In this document: positions 1 through 9,693 of the stretch, one piece after another
How positions within the stretch are numbered: position 1 is the stretch's first letter
Layout: each line of letters begins with the position of its first letter
NCBI RefSeq assembly: GCF_039710355.1
Contig: NZ_JBDKWZ010000023.1
Coordinates: forward strand, 1-64,000
Direction: 5' to 3'
Origin: Rapidithrix thailandica
GTDB lineage: Bacteria > Bacteroidota > Bacteroidia > Cytophagales > Flammeovirgaceae
DNA length: 64,000 nt
Made by a program: the position numbers and the translations under genes
The notes under the pieces: model-generated
Seen by the model: the letters and a program-made list of their open reading frames with translations, nothing else
Told to the model about the DNA's origin: nothing
The model's database searches: none

Positions 1-120
1 GAATGCTTGGCAAAATGACCGCAACAACAAAGAAAGTCGGATAAACTGGCAGTTTACCACCAAGGAATCAAGAGTGAAACTAAAAAGACTTTATCCGTCA
101 TTTAATGATTAACATAACAC
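1..120. mobile_element. Right end of an IS630-like insertion sequence
   Basis: The transposase tail stops at 112, and receptor coding sequence on the other strand becomes recognisable again just beyond 122. A TA dinucleotide at 121-122 fits the TA target preference known for IS630/Tc1-mariner elements, so the element end is placed at about 120. The other end and its matching inverted repeat are outside the window, so the boundary is inferred. Confidence 0.5.
2..112 (+). CDS. C-terminal end of an IS630-like transposase (5' part outside window)
   Basis: The frame opens at the left edge and ends at TAA (110-112), giving the last 36 residues of a protein. The tail contains INWQFTTKESRVKLKRLYP, which resembles the conserved C-terminus of IS630-family DDE transposases (W-x-F-T-x-x-x-A/S-R-x-K-L-x-x-L-Y-P). 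The catalytic DDE residues would lie to the left of the window, so activity cannot be judged. It runs opposite to, and directly abuts, the truncated SusC-like gene, as expected if the element landed in that gene. The assignment rests on recalled family similarity over a short segment. Confidence 0.6.
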   Translation, partial: NAWQNDRNNKESRINWQFTTKESRVKLKRLYPSFND

Positions 121-2149
121 TAGGTAAGTTGGTACTGATCAGCTTGTCCGTACTGGCTGAAAACGACTCAATGGTTTTGTATTCCTGGTTAAACCCGGCC
201 AATACGTTGAAGGCATGTTTTCCAAAAGTTTTCCGAAGGTTCGTATAAATATTATATACATTGTAGCGGGTATACGTATTCGAACTGCTCGCGCTGGAAT
301 TTCCGTCTCGCTTCAGAGGCATACCCGGTCCGAGGCGATAGGGAAGCGGAAATTGATAACGTTCCCCTTTATCGTTGGACCTACGGAAAGTCGCATCCCC
401 TTTTAAACTCCAAACATCTTTGATCAGAGACATATCGAAAGAAAAGGTCGATTGAAAATCATTGGTCCAGGTGTTGGAACGTCCCCCTTCTTTCAAACTC
501 CCGATCATACTGGCACCGGTCTTGGTATAGCTGCCATCCGGGTTGGTAATGACATTCAGCGAATTCGAACGGTTCACATTATGAAAAAACAACCAACCTC
601 CGTATTCCGGCTCATCGTATTCACTATAGGTAAAAGAAGTATTGTTTTTCAGTACCAACCAATCGGTTAAGTTTACATCTACCTTCCCCCGAAAATTGTA
701 TCGATCGTAAATATCATTGCCATAGCGCAGCATTCCTTCCTGACGGGTATAATCCCCGGAGAGATAAAACGTCACCTCTTCTACACTCTTAGATACACTT
801 ATATTGTGATTCATAATGGTAGAAGAGCCGGTATAGATCTCGTCAAACCAATCGGTAGCACCATAATATTTCCAGGCTTCGGGGTTGTTCGGATCTACGA
901 TGACTGCGGGAGCAGAAGGATCATCCACCCGCTTTTGCCCGTAAGCAAAGTCTACATCTTGGTACAAGTCGTACCAGGGTTCAGCCATTACGTCTTTGTA
1001 CTTCATCACCTGATACGGGTTTGTAACCACCTCCGGTCTGCGGGTCAGCTTTTTCGTTCCGTAATTGGCATTATAAGTCACTTTCAAATCTTTGGACGTT
1101 CCGTTTTTGGTGGTGATCAACACCACGCCAAAAGCCGCCCGGGCGCCATAAATTGCCGCAGAAGAGGCATCTTTTAACACCGAGATACTGGCAATATCAT
1201 TGGGATTCAATAAAACCAACTCCGATTCCGTCACCGGGACATTGTCCACCAAAATCAACGGAGAGCCTTTTCCGTCCCCGTTACCGGAATTGATAGAGGT
1301 AACCCCCCGAATGTTGATACGAGGAGCAGAATTAATCTGTCCGCTGCCTTGGATAATATTTAAGTTAGCTACCGAACCTTGCAAGCCACTGGAAATATTG
1401 GCAATCGGCCGGTCTTCAAGCACTTCCGCTCCTACAGCATCTACGGCACCGGAAAGGTTGATTTTCTTCTGTTCTCCATACCCTACTACTACCACCTCAT
1501 CCAGAGTAGTGGCATCTTCTTGCATCACAATATTCACCACATGGCTATTCCCCAATTCCACTTCTTGCGTAACATAGCCGATAGAACTGAATACCAACAC
1601 ACTGCCCTCCGGTACATTAAAGCGGAAATTTCCTTCATAATCGGAGGTCGTTCCTCTGGAAGATCCTTTGATCAGAATACTCACCCCCGGAAGGGATAAC
1701 CCTTTTTCATCGGTTACCTTACCTGAAACGGTCACCTCCTGAAGCACTTGTACCGGTAGCGCATGGCTTGACTTTTTGGCAGCTGATTTTTTAACACTGA
1801 TATTCTCATTGACTTGCAAAAAACGCAATTCGCCTTTCCGGGCAATTTCGGTCAACAGCTCCGCTACACTGATATTTTTCAGGTTAATATTCAAGCGCAA
1901 CTGTTTGTCAATAGCTTTTTTATCTACGGTAAACTGATAATCCGTTTTGTTTTCGATGGCAGTAAACACTTCCATCAAAGAGGCATCTTTCACATGAAAA
2001 GAAATATACACCTCCTTGATGCTTGTACGCGTTTTTTGGGCATTGCCTTCCCGGGCAAATAACAAGGTAAAAACGCAGCTCTGGACGAGAAATCCAATTA
2101 AAGCATACTTCGACAGCATTTTAATGAGTCGTAAAAGTTTTTTTTCCAT
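98..2149 (-). pseudogene. SusC/RagA-type TonB-dependent receptor with STN domain, 3' truncated
   Basis: The predicted 683-residue product is an outer-membrane, TonB-energised importer of polysaccharide fragments. In order it shows a signal peptide (about 1-37), an STN domain (about 48-120, used for signalling to FecR), a carboxypeptidase-regulatory-like domain (about 140-210), the motif DEVVVVGYG (217-225) and a plug domain (about 228-350) followed by the start of the barrel. Family members with an STN domain are normally over 1,000 residues, so roughly the last third or more of the barrel is missing. The frame runs from NLPSV straight into unrelated codons and a stop at 98, next to an IS630-like end. 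A susD partner would normally follow and is not seen. A truncated barrel should not be functional. The upstream FecR and sigma genes look intact. Confidence 0.85.
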
Positions 2150-2597
2150 AACTTTGTAGCGTTAGGTTAATTAATTATTTAATTATAAGCATACTCCTCC
2201 CGGCCAGGCGTGCCAAGCTACACCGGTTGTGAGTAATGTTATTAGCAGCAAGGGACCAGTGCATTGCAGTACTGGTTTCTTCTTTTCTAGCTAGTATTCA
2301 TGTCTTTAAGTCAGCATATTTGGTTGCAAAAAATACGATTATACATTGTTAGGTTGTTGGTAGTGATCAGGCTTAGGTATTCGGTTTTTCATAAGAACAG
2401 ATTTTATATGCTCACCCAACACGTTGAATGAGTATTCAAAATTTCCCAGTAGGCCAACTGTCCTCATGCAACAAGTAGTGATTCGAATGTGTTAGGTTAT
2501 TATCTATTATTAGGTTCAGTCGGCAACAGTTCGCTTTTCTATCTCTCTATTCATACTCAAGGTAAAATGCCTTTACTTACTCTTGACGGAATACGGT
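2150..2597. other. Leader region of the SusC-like gene, no gene seen
   Basis: This 448-base stretch separates the GH16 gene from the receptor start. It has no convincing coding frame. A short inverted repeat ACCAGT (2255-2260) / ACTGGT (2271-2276) could form a small hairpin, and the string TTAGGTT recurs four times. A long leader before a susC-like start is common in this phylum. No clear -7/-33 pair was found. Confidence 0.4.
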
Positions 2598-3425
2598 CTA
2601 TTGATATACTTTGACCCAATCTACAATCATTTGCACCGGCAAGTCTTCCGGTTTGACTTTTCCTACCCATGAGCCACCCAGTTGTTGGTCGATTAACACA
2701 TAAAAAGGTTGATCGTAGGGCCATTGTGAAGGGTCTACCCCTTCTACCCTTGGGTAGCGGAAGGTTTCTTTCCCGTTCAGGGTAAAAACCAATTTGTCAG
2801 GATACCATTCCAAACCGTACGTATTAAATTGATTGATATCCACTTTGGCCGTTCCATGATGCGGAGGGTTTTCTTTTTCTTTCAATCCCAAGGTGTAATA
2901 CGAATGGGTAGTTTGGTAAATGATCTCGTCAAAATTGAGATGCTCCATAATGTCAATTTCCCCATTTCTCGGATATTTTCCATATTTCTTTTGCTCAGCC
3001 AACATCCACATTGCCGGCCAGGCACCTTGTGCGCATTCCAGTTTAGCGTGTATTTCTATCTTCCCATATTGAAAAGCAAACTTTCCTTTGGTATACACCC
3101 CGCCGGTTAAAAAGGGCCTGGGATCATTTACCGTATCCGGGTTGACAATGCCTTTTAAATATAACTTCCCGTCTGATAGGCCATAACATTGAGGATCGTT
3201 GGTCATATGTTTTCCCCAATCCGCTTGATTCGGAGGAATTTTGGTCCACTTGCTTGTATCCAATTCCGAATTATTAAAATCATCCTGCCATACGACCTGC
3301 CAATCCTCTTTTACTCTTCCTTCTTTTTGCACATAGATATAAGAGTCAAGCAATTCGGAAGGTGATTCCTTACACCCTGTAATAAAGATTACAAGTGCGA
3401 TGATCAGATACGGATACTTTTTCAT
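2598..3425 (-). CDS. GH16 family beta-glucanase lipoprotein (laminarinase-like)
   Basis: This is a secreted, lipid-anchored endo-glucanase of glycoside hydrolase family 16, likely acting on beta-1,3/1,4-glucans, agars or related galactans. A short signal peptide ends in the lipobox ITGC (Cys18). The catalytic motif GEIDIMEHL places the nucleophile at Glu156, the assisting Asp at 158 and the acid/base at Glu161. Upstream are the typical aromatic motif GAWPAMWML (134-142) and the N-terminal strand DDFNNSELDTSKW. At 275 residues it is a normal single-domain enzyme without a carbohydrate-binding module. It lies in the same direction between FecR and the SusC-like gene, an unusual place for the hydrolase of such a locus. 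The exact polysaccharide cannot be read from sequence alone. Confidence 0.9.
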   Translation of the reverse strand: MKKYPYLIIALVIFITGCKESPSELLDSYIYVQKEGRVKEDWQVVWQDDFNNSELDTSKWTKIPPNQADWGKHMTNDPQCYGLSDGKLYLKGIVNPDTVNDPRPFLTGGVYTKGKFAFQYGKIEIHAKLECAQGAWPAMWMLAEQKKYGKYPRNGEIDIMEHLNFDEIIYQTTHSYYTLGLKEKENPPHHGTAKVDINQFNTYGLEWYPDKLVFTLNGKETFRYPRVEGVDPSQWPYDQPFYVLIDQQLGGSWVGKVKPEDLPVQMIVDWVKVYQ

Positions 3426-3567
3426 TTCTATTTCAAATTTGAGTTATTGCCTACTAAATACTTTTATATATGAATGTCAGCTCCCTATAAGCACAAGGCT
3501 TATGACATTAGGTAGAGGAAGAATATTTATTTTGTTTCAAATTGTCTATCCTCACCAATTACGCTCC

Positions 3568-4605
3568 TCAAAACATGGTGATCCACACCTCTTTTCCTTT
3601 GATTTGGTAATTAAAATTCAATGAATAACTCAGGCTTTTCAACACCGCCTCCAATGCCTGTTGACTGTAAGAGGTATTGATCAGGACTTCCCGGTTCTGA
3701 GGATTTTCCAAATGGATGGTGACCCCGTACCAACGGCTGAGTTTTTTGACAATCTCGGTCATTCCGTCTTCCTCAAACACCAGATTACCAATACGCCAGC
3801 CAAACTCTTTATCAGGGTCAAACGGCCGTTTCCCTAACTCGTTTGAAATCCGTTGATACACAGCCTTTTCTCCAGGAATCAAGTGTATTTCCAGAGGAGA
3901 TTCTCCCTCTATATTTACCTGAACTTTTCCCGTAGCCAAGGCAACACTCGTAACGTTTTCTTCCGGATAGGCCGATATACTAAAAGAGGTACCCAACACC
4001 TGAGTACGGGTATTACCCGCCCGAATGATAAAAGGCATCAAAGTATCCCGCTTCACATCAAAAAAGGCTTCTCCTTCCAGGTATACGCTCCGGTTTTTTC
4101 CGGTAAATTTTTCCGGATAACGCAAGCTGCTTTCCGCATTGAGTTTGACTTCGGTGCCATCGGCCAGGTAAAAATTCGACTTGGAACCTGCCGGATTGTA
4201 TTTGGTGACCCACTGGACTCCTGCTTCTTCCTGTATTTCAAGGGTGTTAAAGTAATACAATCCCCATCCAGATACGAATAATAAACCGATCATAGAGGCT
4301 ATTTTTATCCAGGAGAAATGCTTCTGTTCTGCTTTTCGATGGACTTTAAAATGTGTTTTTTTCACTAGAGGTGATCCGGAAGAAACCGATTGACGAAATT
4401 GCTTCCAACTACCTTCGGCATTATAAGAGGTGGTTTCTTCTTGGCAAAGACCCAGTAAATCCCAACTTTCTTTAAGCTCACGAAAATACTCAAAGTTTGC
4501 CTCCGAAGCGTCTATCCACTGAAGCAGCACTTCCCGTTCTTCTTCCGATATTTCTCCGGTGATAAACTTGACAGTTAATTCCTCTTTGATCTTTCGTTCG
4601 TCCAT
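3568..4605 (-). CDS. FecR-type anti-sigma factor (DUF4974 C-terminus)
   Basis: This is an inner-membrane anti-sigma regulator that passes a signal from a TonB receptor with an STN domain to its ECF sigma factor. The 345-residue protein has a cytoplasmic N-terminal part, one membrane helix at about 98-116, a periplasmic FecR domain (about 130-235, including ADGTEVKLNAESSLRYP and GEAFFDV) and a C-terminal DUF4974 (STN-like) domain (about 272-343). It follows the sigma gene by 240 bases and precedes GH16 and the receptor in the same direction, so the four genes form one cell-surface-signalling locus. With the receptor truncated, its signal source may be lost unless another receptor substitutes. 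Confidence 0.92.
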   Translation of the reverse strand: MDERKIKEELTVKFITGEISEEEREVLLQWIDASEANFEYFRELKESWDLLGLCQEETTSYNAEGSWKQFRQSVSSGSPLVKKTHFKVHRKAEQKHFSWIKIASMIGLLFVSGWGLYYFNTLEIQEEAGVQWVTKYNPAGSKSNFYLADGTEVKLNAESSLRYPEKFTGKNRSVYLEGEAFFDVKRDTLMPFIIRAGNTRTQVLGTSFSISAYPEENVTSVALATGKVQVNIEGESPLEIHLIPGEKAVYQRISNELGKRPFDPDKEFGWRIGNLVFEEDGMTEIVKKLSRWYGVTIHLENPQNREVLINTSYSQQALEAVLKSLSYSLNFNYQIKGKEVWITMF

Positions 4606-4845
4606 TTTCCGTTTGCTTTGCTCCTATGACAAGCCTCAACGGATTTACCCTTACAGGTTTTTAATTTTTTTTCAAGAAACTTTCGGAAGAAGGTAGGAGG
4701 AAAGAAGGACTGAGGGATTGAAGGATTGAAGGGGGGGATTATTAAGGCTACTCCATTATACACCACAAATTACCCTATATGTTTCTTTAACGACCTATTT
4801 GTGGTTTTAAGAGCAATCAAATGCAATTGGAAAATAGTAAAGCGC

Positions 4846-5481
4846 TTATTTCAACAACTCGCGCAGTTTGAGCAAACCTCTGGAAATTTGGGTTTCTACG
4901 GTTTTCACTGATATCCCCAAATGCTCGGCAATCTCCCGGTACTTCATTTTATGAAATTTACTGAGTACCAACACTTCCCGGCAACGCTCCGGCAAAGCCT
5001 CCAAAGCTTGTCGAACTTTCTCTTCCAGTTCTTCCTGCTCTGATTTAAAGGCCTCTTTGGGCAAGGTGACTAGTTCTTCCTGTTGTTGGTTTTTCAGGAC
5101 TTTGAGGTGTTGGTAATGCGTGTCCCGTACTTTCCGGGCATTGATATGATTCAGGCAGAGATTGTGAATCGCTTTATAAAGATAGGATTTGATAGAGGTG
5201 TTAATCTGAAGTTCTTGCCTTTTGTTCCACAGCTTTAAAAAGACTTCTGACACGACCTCTTCAGCCGTATGTCTCTCCCGCACAAAGCTCTCTGCATACA
5301 AGCACAACCTTACATAATAATTTTTATACAAGTACTCAAAAGCCCAGTCCTCCCCCTTTTGCAAGTGGGGCACCAACGCGGTGCCTTCTCGCCCAGGAGA
5401 TGTTTCAGATAAATAGTTTTCTGTTTGCTGTTGCTCTTGCAAAATTAGTGCTTCCATAAACTCTGGCTTGGGCTTTTTCAT
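4846..5481 (-). CDS. ECF-type RNA polymerase sigma-70 factor
   Basis: This is an extracytoplasmic-function sigma factor, expected to direct transcription of the adjacent receptor/hydrolase locus when released by FecR. Region 2 lies at about 43-110 (with AEEVVSEVFLKLWNKR) and region 4 at about 152-209 with the helix-turn-helix YREIAEHLGISVKTVETQIS. The length (211) is at the long end for the group because of an extra N-terminal tail. A good -7 element (TAAATTTG, 5499-5492) sits only about 10 bases before the annotated start, so translation may begin instead at Met9 (5457). The arrangement sigma-fecR-(GH16)-susC supports the role. Confidence 0.9.
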   Translation of the reverse strand: MKKPKPEFMEALILQEQQQTENYLSETSPGREGTALVPHLQKGEDWAFEYLYKNYYVRLCLYAESFVRERHTAEEVVSEVFLKLWNKRQELQINTSIKSYLYKAIHNLCLNHINARKVRDTHYQHLKVLKNQQQEELVTLPKEAFKSEQEELEEKVRQALEALPERCREVLVLSKFHKMKYREIAEHLGISVKTVETQISRGLLKLRELLK

Positions 5482-5491
5482 TCTTATAGGG

Positions 5492-5525
5492 CAAATTTAT
5501 CGAACACAGTTGATTGCTCTTCAAA
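5492..5525 (-). promoter_or_regulatory. Predicted promoter of the ECF sigma gene
   Basis: Read on the minus strand, TTTG (5525-5522) is followed after 22 bases by TAAATTTG (5499-5492), a perfect match to the Bacteroidota -7 consensus TAnnTTTG. The spacer is at the long end of what is tolerated. Transcription would begin within a few bases of the longest sigma start, which argues for the downstream Met9 start. Confidence 0.35.
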
Positions 5526-6098
5526 GGGGCTAATGAACAAATTAAGAAGTTTTTGTATCCGTGGAGTAAACGTTTTCCCCAAAAAGCAAATGAGCAATTA
5601 CCTAAAAAGCAGGTTTACTCTGGTAATTCCGGTTTGGAAAAGTCCATATTCAAGCGGGAAAAACAGATGGGTTAAAGAAGGGATTCTTAAGGGTGCTTTT
5701 CTCTCTATTGTGTAAACAGTGTTACTAGTTAAGCTTGTAAGTTTCATTATTTTCATAGTTACGTTCTTGCTTGTAACCTTTCACCGGACCACAGTGAAAG
5801 TGATAGTTGCTTTTTCAAACTTAATCAAAAGTTACGGGTTGACAAAGTTATGAAGCCTGCATACCTTGTAATTTTTCTATTCAACAGGTACCTTCCCCTT
5901 TGCACAAGCAGGGTAAAAGCCTATTTATTTCGCTACCGGATTTTCCATATCTTAATACCGGAACTCGGGATATTTCCCCAAAAAACAATCAATCAATCTG
6001 CCTATCGTAATTCAAATGAGGGGATAAGGCATAGTCCTTCTACTCCCCATGGACACCAGCCGTTGGAAAAACAAAAATTATGAAGTGCGTTTATCCGG
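5526..6098. other. Intergenic region upstream of the sigma gene, no gene seen
   Basis: Two short open frames on the plus strand here have no recognisable composition or motif and are judged spurious. A second TAACTTTG (minus strand, 5850-5843) could be another start point for the sigma gene but lacks a good -33 partner. Nothing else was found. Confidence 0.4.
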
Positions 6099-7142
6099 TT
6101 AGCGCTTCAAAATTTTTTCAAAAGTAGTATCGCCCAGTTGCTTGGCTACATCCAAGGCACTGAGCTTTCGTTGGTGGGTACGGGCCTCAGCATCCGCTCC
6201 GTTTTTCAACAATAACTTGGCAATGGCATAAAGTTCTTTACGGGCCTGGGTAATCTCTTTAGCCGAGAGTTCCTTTTGATACAGAGAAGCTTCTCCGGCT
6301 TCATTTTGTTTTAACTCACTCAATTCTTTGGCCACTATCAATAAAGGGGTAAGGTTGTTATCAAAGTCACTTTGCCGGAGCATCCGGGCCCATTCCGGGT
6401 TTGAAATGGGCAAATTCACATCCGCCCCTTTGGCAATGAGTAGTTTTACCATGGCTTTGTTATGAGCCTGGATGGAATAATGCAAAGCCGTGGCGCCCCG
6501 CTTATCAATCAAATCAACAGGATATCCCTTCGCCAAAATCTCTTTTACCAAAGTACGGTCTCCCCCATTGCAAGTAGCAGCAGTTGAGAGCAACAAATTT
6601 CCGGAAGGGTCAAACAACTCATTAATTGCTTTATTTCTCAAATCGAAGGGGATATTTTCCCGTTCAATCATCCGGAGGCGGTCAAAGATCCACTTTTCTG
6701 TCAGGGTATCTCCTTGTGTGTATTTTGCCTGCCAATATGCTGCCGACTCCCGCTTAGGATCATACCCTACTTCTAAGAACAACCGGATCAATTCGAGTTG
6801 GCAATTATCTGCGGCCCATTGTATAGGCATACCATAGCGTGAAATCACATTGACTTCCGCTCCTTTTTCCAATAAAAAATCCACCAGCTCCCGGTTGCCC
6901 CTACTGGAAGCGTAGAACAACAAAGTAGGCTCCCAGGGTTGGTTGCGGTAGTTCACATCAAACTGATGTGTTTCAATTAGCTGTTTCACCTTTTGGGTTT
7001 GTTCTTTGCGAATATACTCTTCCAGTTGCCGTTTGAGCGCCTTGTCATCAACATCTGTTACGGTATCGGCAGTTGCTGCACAAGGAACCGTCAGCAAAAG
7101 GCTCAATAAAATACTACAAACTAAGGCGCTCAAATGATACAT
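6099..7142 (-). CDS. Secreted ankyrin-repeat protein
   Basis: A 347-residue protein with a signal peptide (about 1-25, hydrophobic core LVCSILLSLLLTVP) followed by ankyrin repeats. Recognisable units include TLLFYASSRGNRELVDFLLEKG, a block around GMPIQWAADNCQLELIRLFLEVG, another around GATALHYSIQAHNKAMVKLLIAKG, and a C-terminal unit KLLLKNGADAEA. Such proteins act as periplasmic or surface protein-binding scaffolds. No enzymatic domain is present and the binding partner is unknown. It is a single gene with free space on both sides, oriented away from the cyclase gene that starts at 7590, so any coregulation would be through the shared 450-base divergent region. Confidence 0.85.
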   Translation of the reverse strand: MYHLSALVCSILLSLLLTVPCAATADTVTDVDDKALKRQLEEYIRKEQTQKVKQLIETHQFDVNYRNQPWEPTLLFYASSRGNRELVDFLLEKGAEVNVISRYGMPIQWAADNCQLELIRLFLEVGYDPKRESAAYWQAKYTQGDTLTEKWIFDRLRMIERENIPFDLRNKAINELFDPSGNLLLSTAATCNGGDRTLVKEILAKGYPVDLIDKRGATALHYSIQAHNKAMVKLLIAKGADVNLPISNPEWARMLRQSDFDNNLTPLLIVAKELSELKQNEAGEASLYQKELSAKEITQARKELYAIAKLLLKNGADAEARTHQRKLSALDVAKQLGDTTFEKILKR

Positions 7143-7377
7143 AAATTTGGTCTTTAATAATAGGTTCGGTGTTAAACAAAGCTACTTCTATTCCACTGTA
7201 ATTCAAAAGTCCCGTTACATTCCGGAATCTTATACAGCCATCGCTACGGTTTCAAATACGTTCGGGCAATACATTACCGCTACTTTTCCGGATAAAGAGA
7301 ACTGATATTATCATGCCATAGCAAGACTTCGAACTTTTTCTTTTTTGAAAAAAGGAATTATGGCACCCACTCATCTA

Positions 7378-7513
7378 AGAGCATGTTTACATTTCACCTT
7401 TTGGGCTAAAAATCCCCATTTCAGGAACCTCAACGCATCTTTTTTGAGAACCCTAAACTGAAAATTTTCATCATCAAAGGGGCGGCCCCCGCAACAAATT
7501 TTAAACAGGCTCT
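7378..7513 (+). repeat. MITE-like repeat, family 1, copy A
   Basis: A 136-base element bounded by AGAGCATGTTTA and its inverse TTAAACAGGCTCT. The interior (TTTCACCTTTTGGGC, CCATTTCAGGAACCTCA, AGAACCCTAAACTG) is shared with the copies at 24411-24615, 39257-39380, 45424-45545 and 51745-51834. It carries no coding frame. It lies 76 bases upstream of the cyclase gene, so it may form part of its leader or promoter. Confidence 0.75.
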
Positions 7514-7589
7514 ACTATGAAACTTCTCCTCATAATATTAACTTTTCTAAATGAAGTAGATGTACCATTAAATTGCTTTCGCAAATGCA

Positions 7590-9635
7590 ATGCAAGGAAA
7601 TAGACGATTAGCAGCCATCATGTTTACTGATATGGTAGGATACAGCGCACTGTCTCAAAAAGACGAAGCGCTTGCCTTGGAATTGCTGGATGAACACCGC
7701 CTGTTGTTACGGCCTTTTTTTGAAAAGCACGAAGGAAGAGAAATCGAAACTGCGGGGGATTCTTTTTTTGTGGAATTCAACAGTGCGGTAGAAGCCGTAC
7801 AATGTGCCATAGAAATTCAGTCAGCCTTGTATCAGCGGAATAACAAGGTTGATAAAGAACGGAGAATCTTATTGCGCATCGGCTTGCATATCGGGGATGT
7901 GGTGATCAGTCAACAACATGTACACGGAGATGGGGTTAATATTGCCGCCCGGATGGAACCCTTGGCCGCTCCCGGGGGAATTTGTATTTCCGAAGACGTA
8001 GCCCGGCAAATCCGTAACAAAGTGCCATTCCCGGTGATCAAGCTGGGTAGAGGAAAACTGAAAAACATTTCCTTGCCCATTCATATTTATTGTATTCAAC
8101 TTCCTTGGCAAAAGCAAAACCCGCATCTACCTCAAAAAACGTCCGTCAGGCACCTTTTTCTCAATATCGGTTTAGCCCTGCTTGCTTTGTTTTTGGCCTT
8201 TCTTCTCTTCAGAAGCCATCAATTAGAAAATAAAACCACTTATTCCAAAACCCGACTGGCCGTATTACCCTTGACCAATATTAGTTATGATTCGCAAAAT
8301 GAATACTTTGCCGATGGCATGACTGAAGAGCTGATTTCCAGTCTGTCAAAAATCGGGGAGTTAAGAGTGATTGCCCGTTCTTCCGTTATGAAGTACAAAG
8401 GAGGGCAAAAAGATATTGCACAAATCGGAAAAGAATTGATGGTAGGTACCATATTGGAAGGTAGCGTGAGAAAATTTGAAAACAAGGCCCGGATTACGGT
8501 ACAATTGATAGATGTTTCGACTCAGGAGCACCTGTGGTCAATGGATTATGATCGTGAATTAAAGGATATCTTCCACATTCAGAGTGAAATCGCCCAAAAT
8601 GTAGCCAAAGAATTAAAAGTCAGACTAATAGCAACAGAAAAAGAACTCCTGTCAAAAATTCATACCGATAATATCAATGCCTATCAGGACTACCTGGTGG
8701 GAAAGTATTACATGAATACCAGAACATCCGAAAGCATTCATTCAGCTATCCGGCATTTTGAATTGGCAATCAATCAAGATCCTCAATTTGCGCTTCCTTA
8801 TGCCCATCTTGCCTATTGTTATACATTGGCCGGTGTGGCCGGTTATGGTGAAATTTCCCGGGAAGAAGCTGAGAAAAAAGCTTGGAATGCGGTAAACACA
8901 GCCTTACAGCTCGACAGTACACTGGCCGAAGCCCATGCTGCTTTGGCCTATATTCAATTCCGAATTGATTGGGATTGGATTAGTGCCGACCGGGAATTCC
9001 GCAAGGCGATCTCCTTAAACCCCAGCTATGCCACCGCACATGAATGGTATGCCTTGTTCTTGAGTATTCATACACGGCTGGATGAAGCACTTGTCGAGAT
9101 TCAAAAGGCTTATGAGCTGGACCCTCTCTCCCTCAGTGTAAATACCGGGTATGGCCGGGTGTATCATTTTAGAAATGAATTAGACAAAGCCATTACCCAA
9201 CTTGAGAAAACACTAACACTGGATCCCGGTTATGCTGAAGCCTACTTTGCTTTGGGTATGACGTATTATAAAGACCATCAACCGGAAAAAGCTTTGCCTG
9301 CCATGCAAAAAGCAGTAAAGCTCTCCGGGAGGCGTCCGGTAATGTTGGGATTAATGGGACTGGTTTACCTACAAAAAGGCGATACTACTATGGCCCTGCA
9401 ACTATTATCAGAACTGGAAACCCCTCCTATGAATAGTGATCAACTTTATGCTTGTGCGTTTATCAAAATGGGCTTGGGACGCGAACATGAAGCCTTTGAT
9501 ATTTACGATCAATTGGTGAAAGAAAAATACGGAGTGCTGATTTATATGAACGCTGAACAAAATCTCTTCAAAAAAAGTAATAGACTTCATCCTCGCTTTC
9601 AAAAGCTTTTGGATCAGATAGGTTTTCAAAAATAG
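7590..9635 (+). CDS. Class III nucleotide cyclase with FlgO/TolB-like and TPR domains
   Basis: A 681-residue, membrane-anchored signalling protein. Residues 1-175 form a class III cyclase homology domain with metal-binding Asp14 (FTDMVGYS) and Asp57 (TAGDSFF), and the transition-state Asn117/Arg121 in GDGVNIAAR. One transmembrane helix follows at about 188-208. A FlgO/TolB-N-like domain spans about 220-345 (LAVLPLTNIS, YFADGMTEELISSL), then tetratricopeptide repeats to about 660. The residue that is Lys in adenylyl cyclases is Glu53 here, so nucleotide preference is uncertain. The gene stands alone, 76 bases after a family-1 MITE. This architecture is widespread in Bacteroidota and Proteobacteria, but its output is rarely known. 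Confidence 0.88.
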   Translation: MQGNRRLAAIMFTDMVGYSALSQKDEALALELLDEHRLLLRPFFEKHEGREIETAGDSFFVEFNSAVEAVQCAIEIQSALYQRNNKVDKERRILLRIGLHIGDVVISQQHVHGDGVNIAARMEPLAAPGGICISEDVARQIRNKVPFPVIKLGRGKLKNISLPIHIYCIQLPWQKQNPHLPQKTSVRHLFLNIGLALLALFLAFLLFRSHQLENKTTYSKTRLAVLPLTNISYDSQNEYFADGMTEELISSLSKIGELRVIARSSVMKYKGGQKDIAQIGKELMVGTILEGSVRKFENKARITVQLIDVSTQEHLWSMDYDRELKDIFHIQSEIAQNVAKELKVRLIATEKELLSKIHTDNINAYQDYLVGKYYMNTRTSESIHSAIRHFELAINQDPQFALPYAHLAYCYTLAGVAGYGEISREEAEKKAWNAVNTALQLDSTLAEAHAALAYIQFRIDWDWISADREFRKAISLNPSYATAHEWYALFLSIHTRLDEALVEIQKAYELDPLSLSVNTGYGRVYHFRNELDKAITQLEKTLTLDPGYAEAYFALGMTYYKDHQPEKALPAMQKAVKLSGRRPVMLGLMGLVYLQKGDTTMALQLLSELETPPMNSDQLYACAFIKMGLGREHEAFDIYDQLVKEKYGVLIYMNAEQNLFKKSNRLHPRFQKLLDQIGFQK

Positions 9636-9693
9636 TTGTATGCACTTTTCAAAACCCACCTGTAAATCTCCGGGGCATTCACATAGTAGAGGC

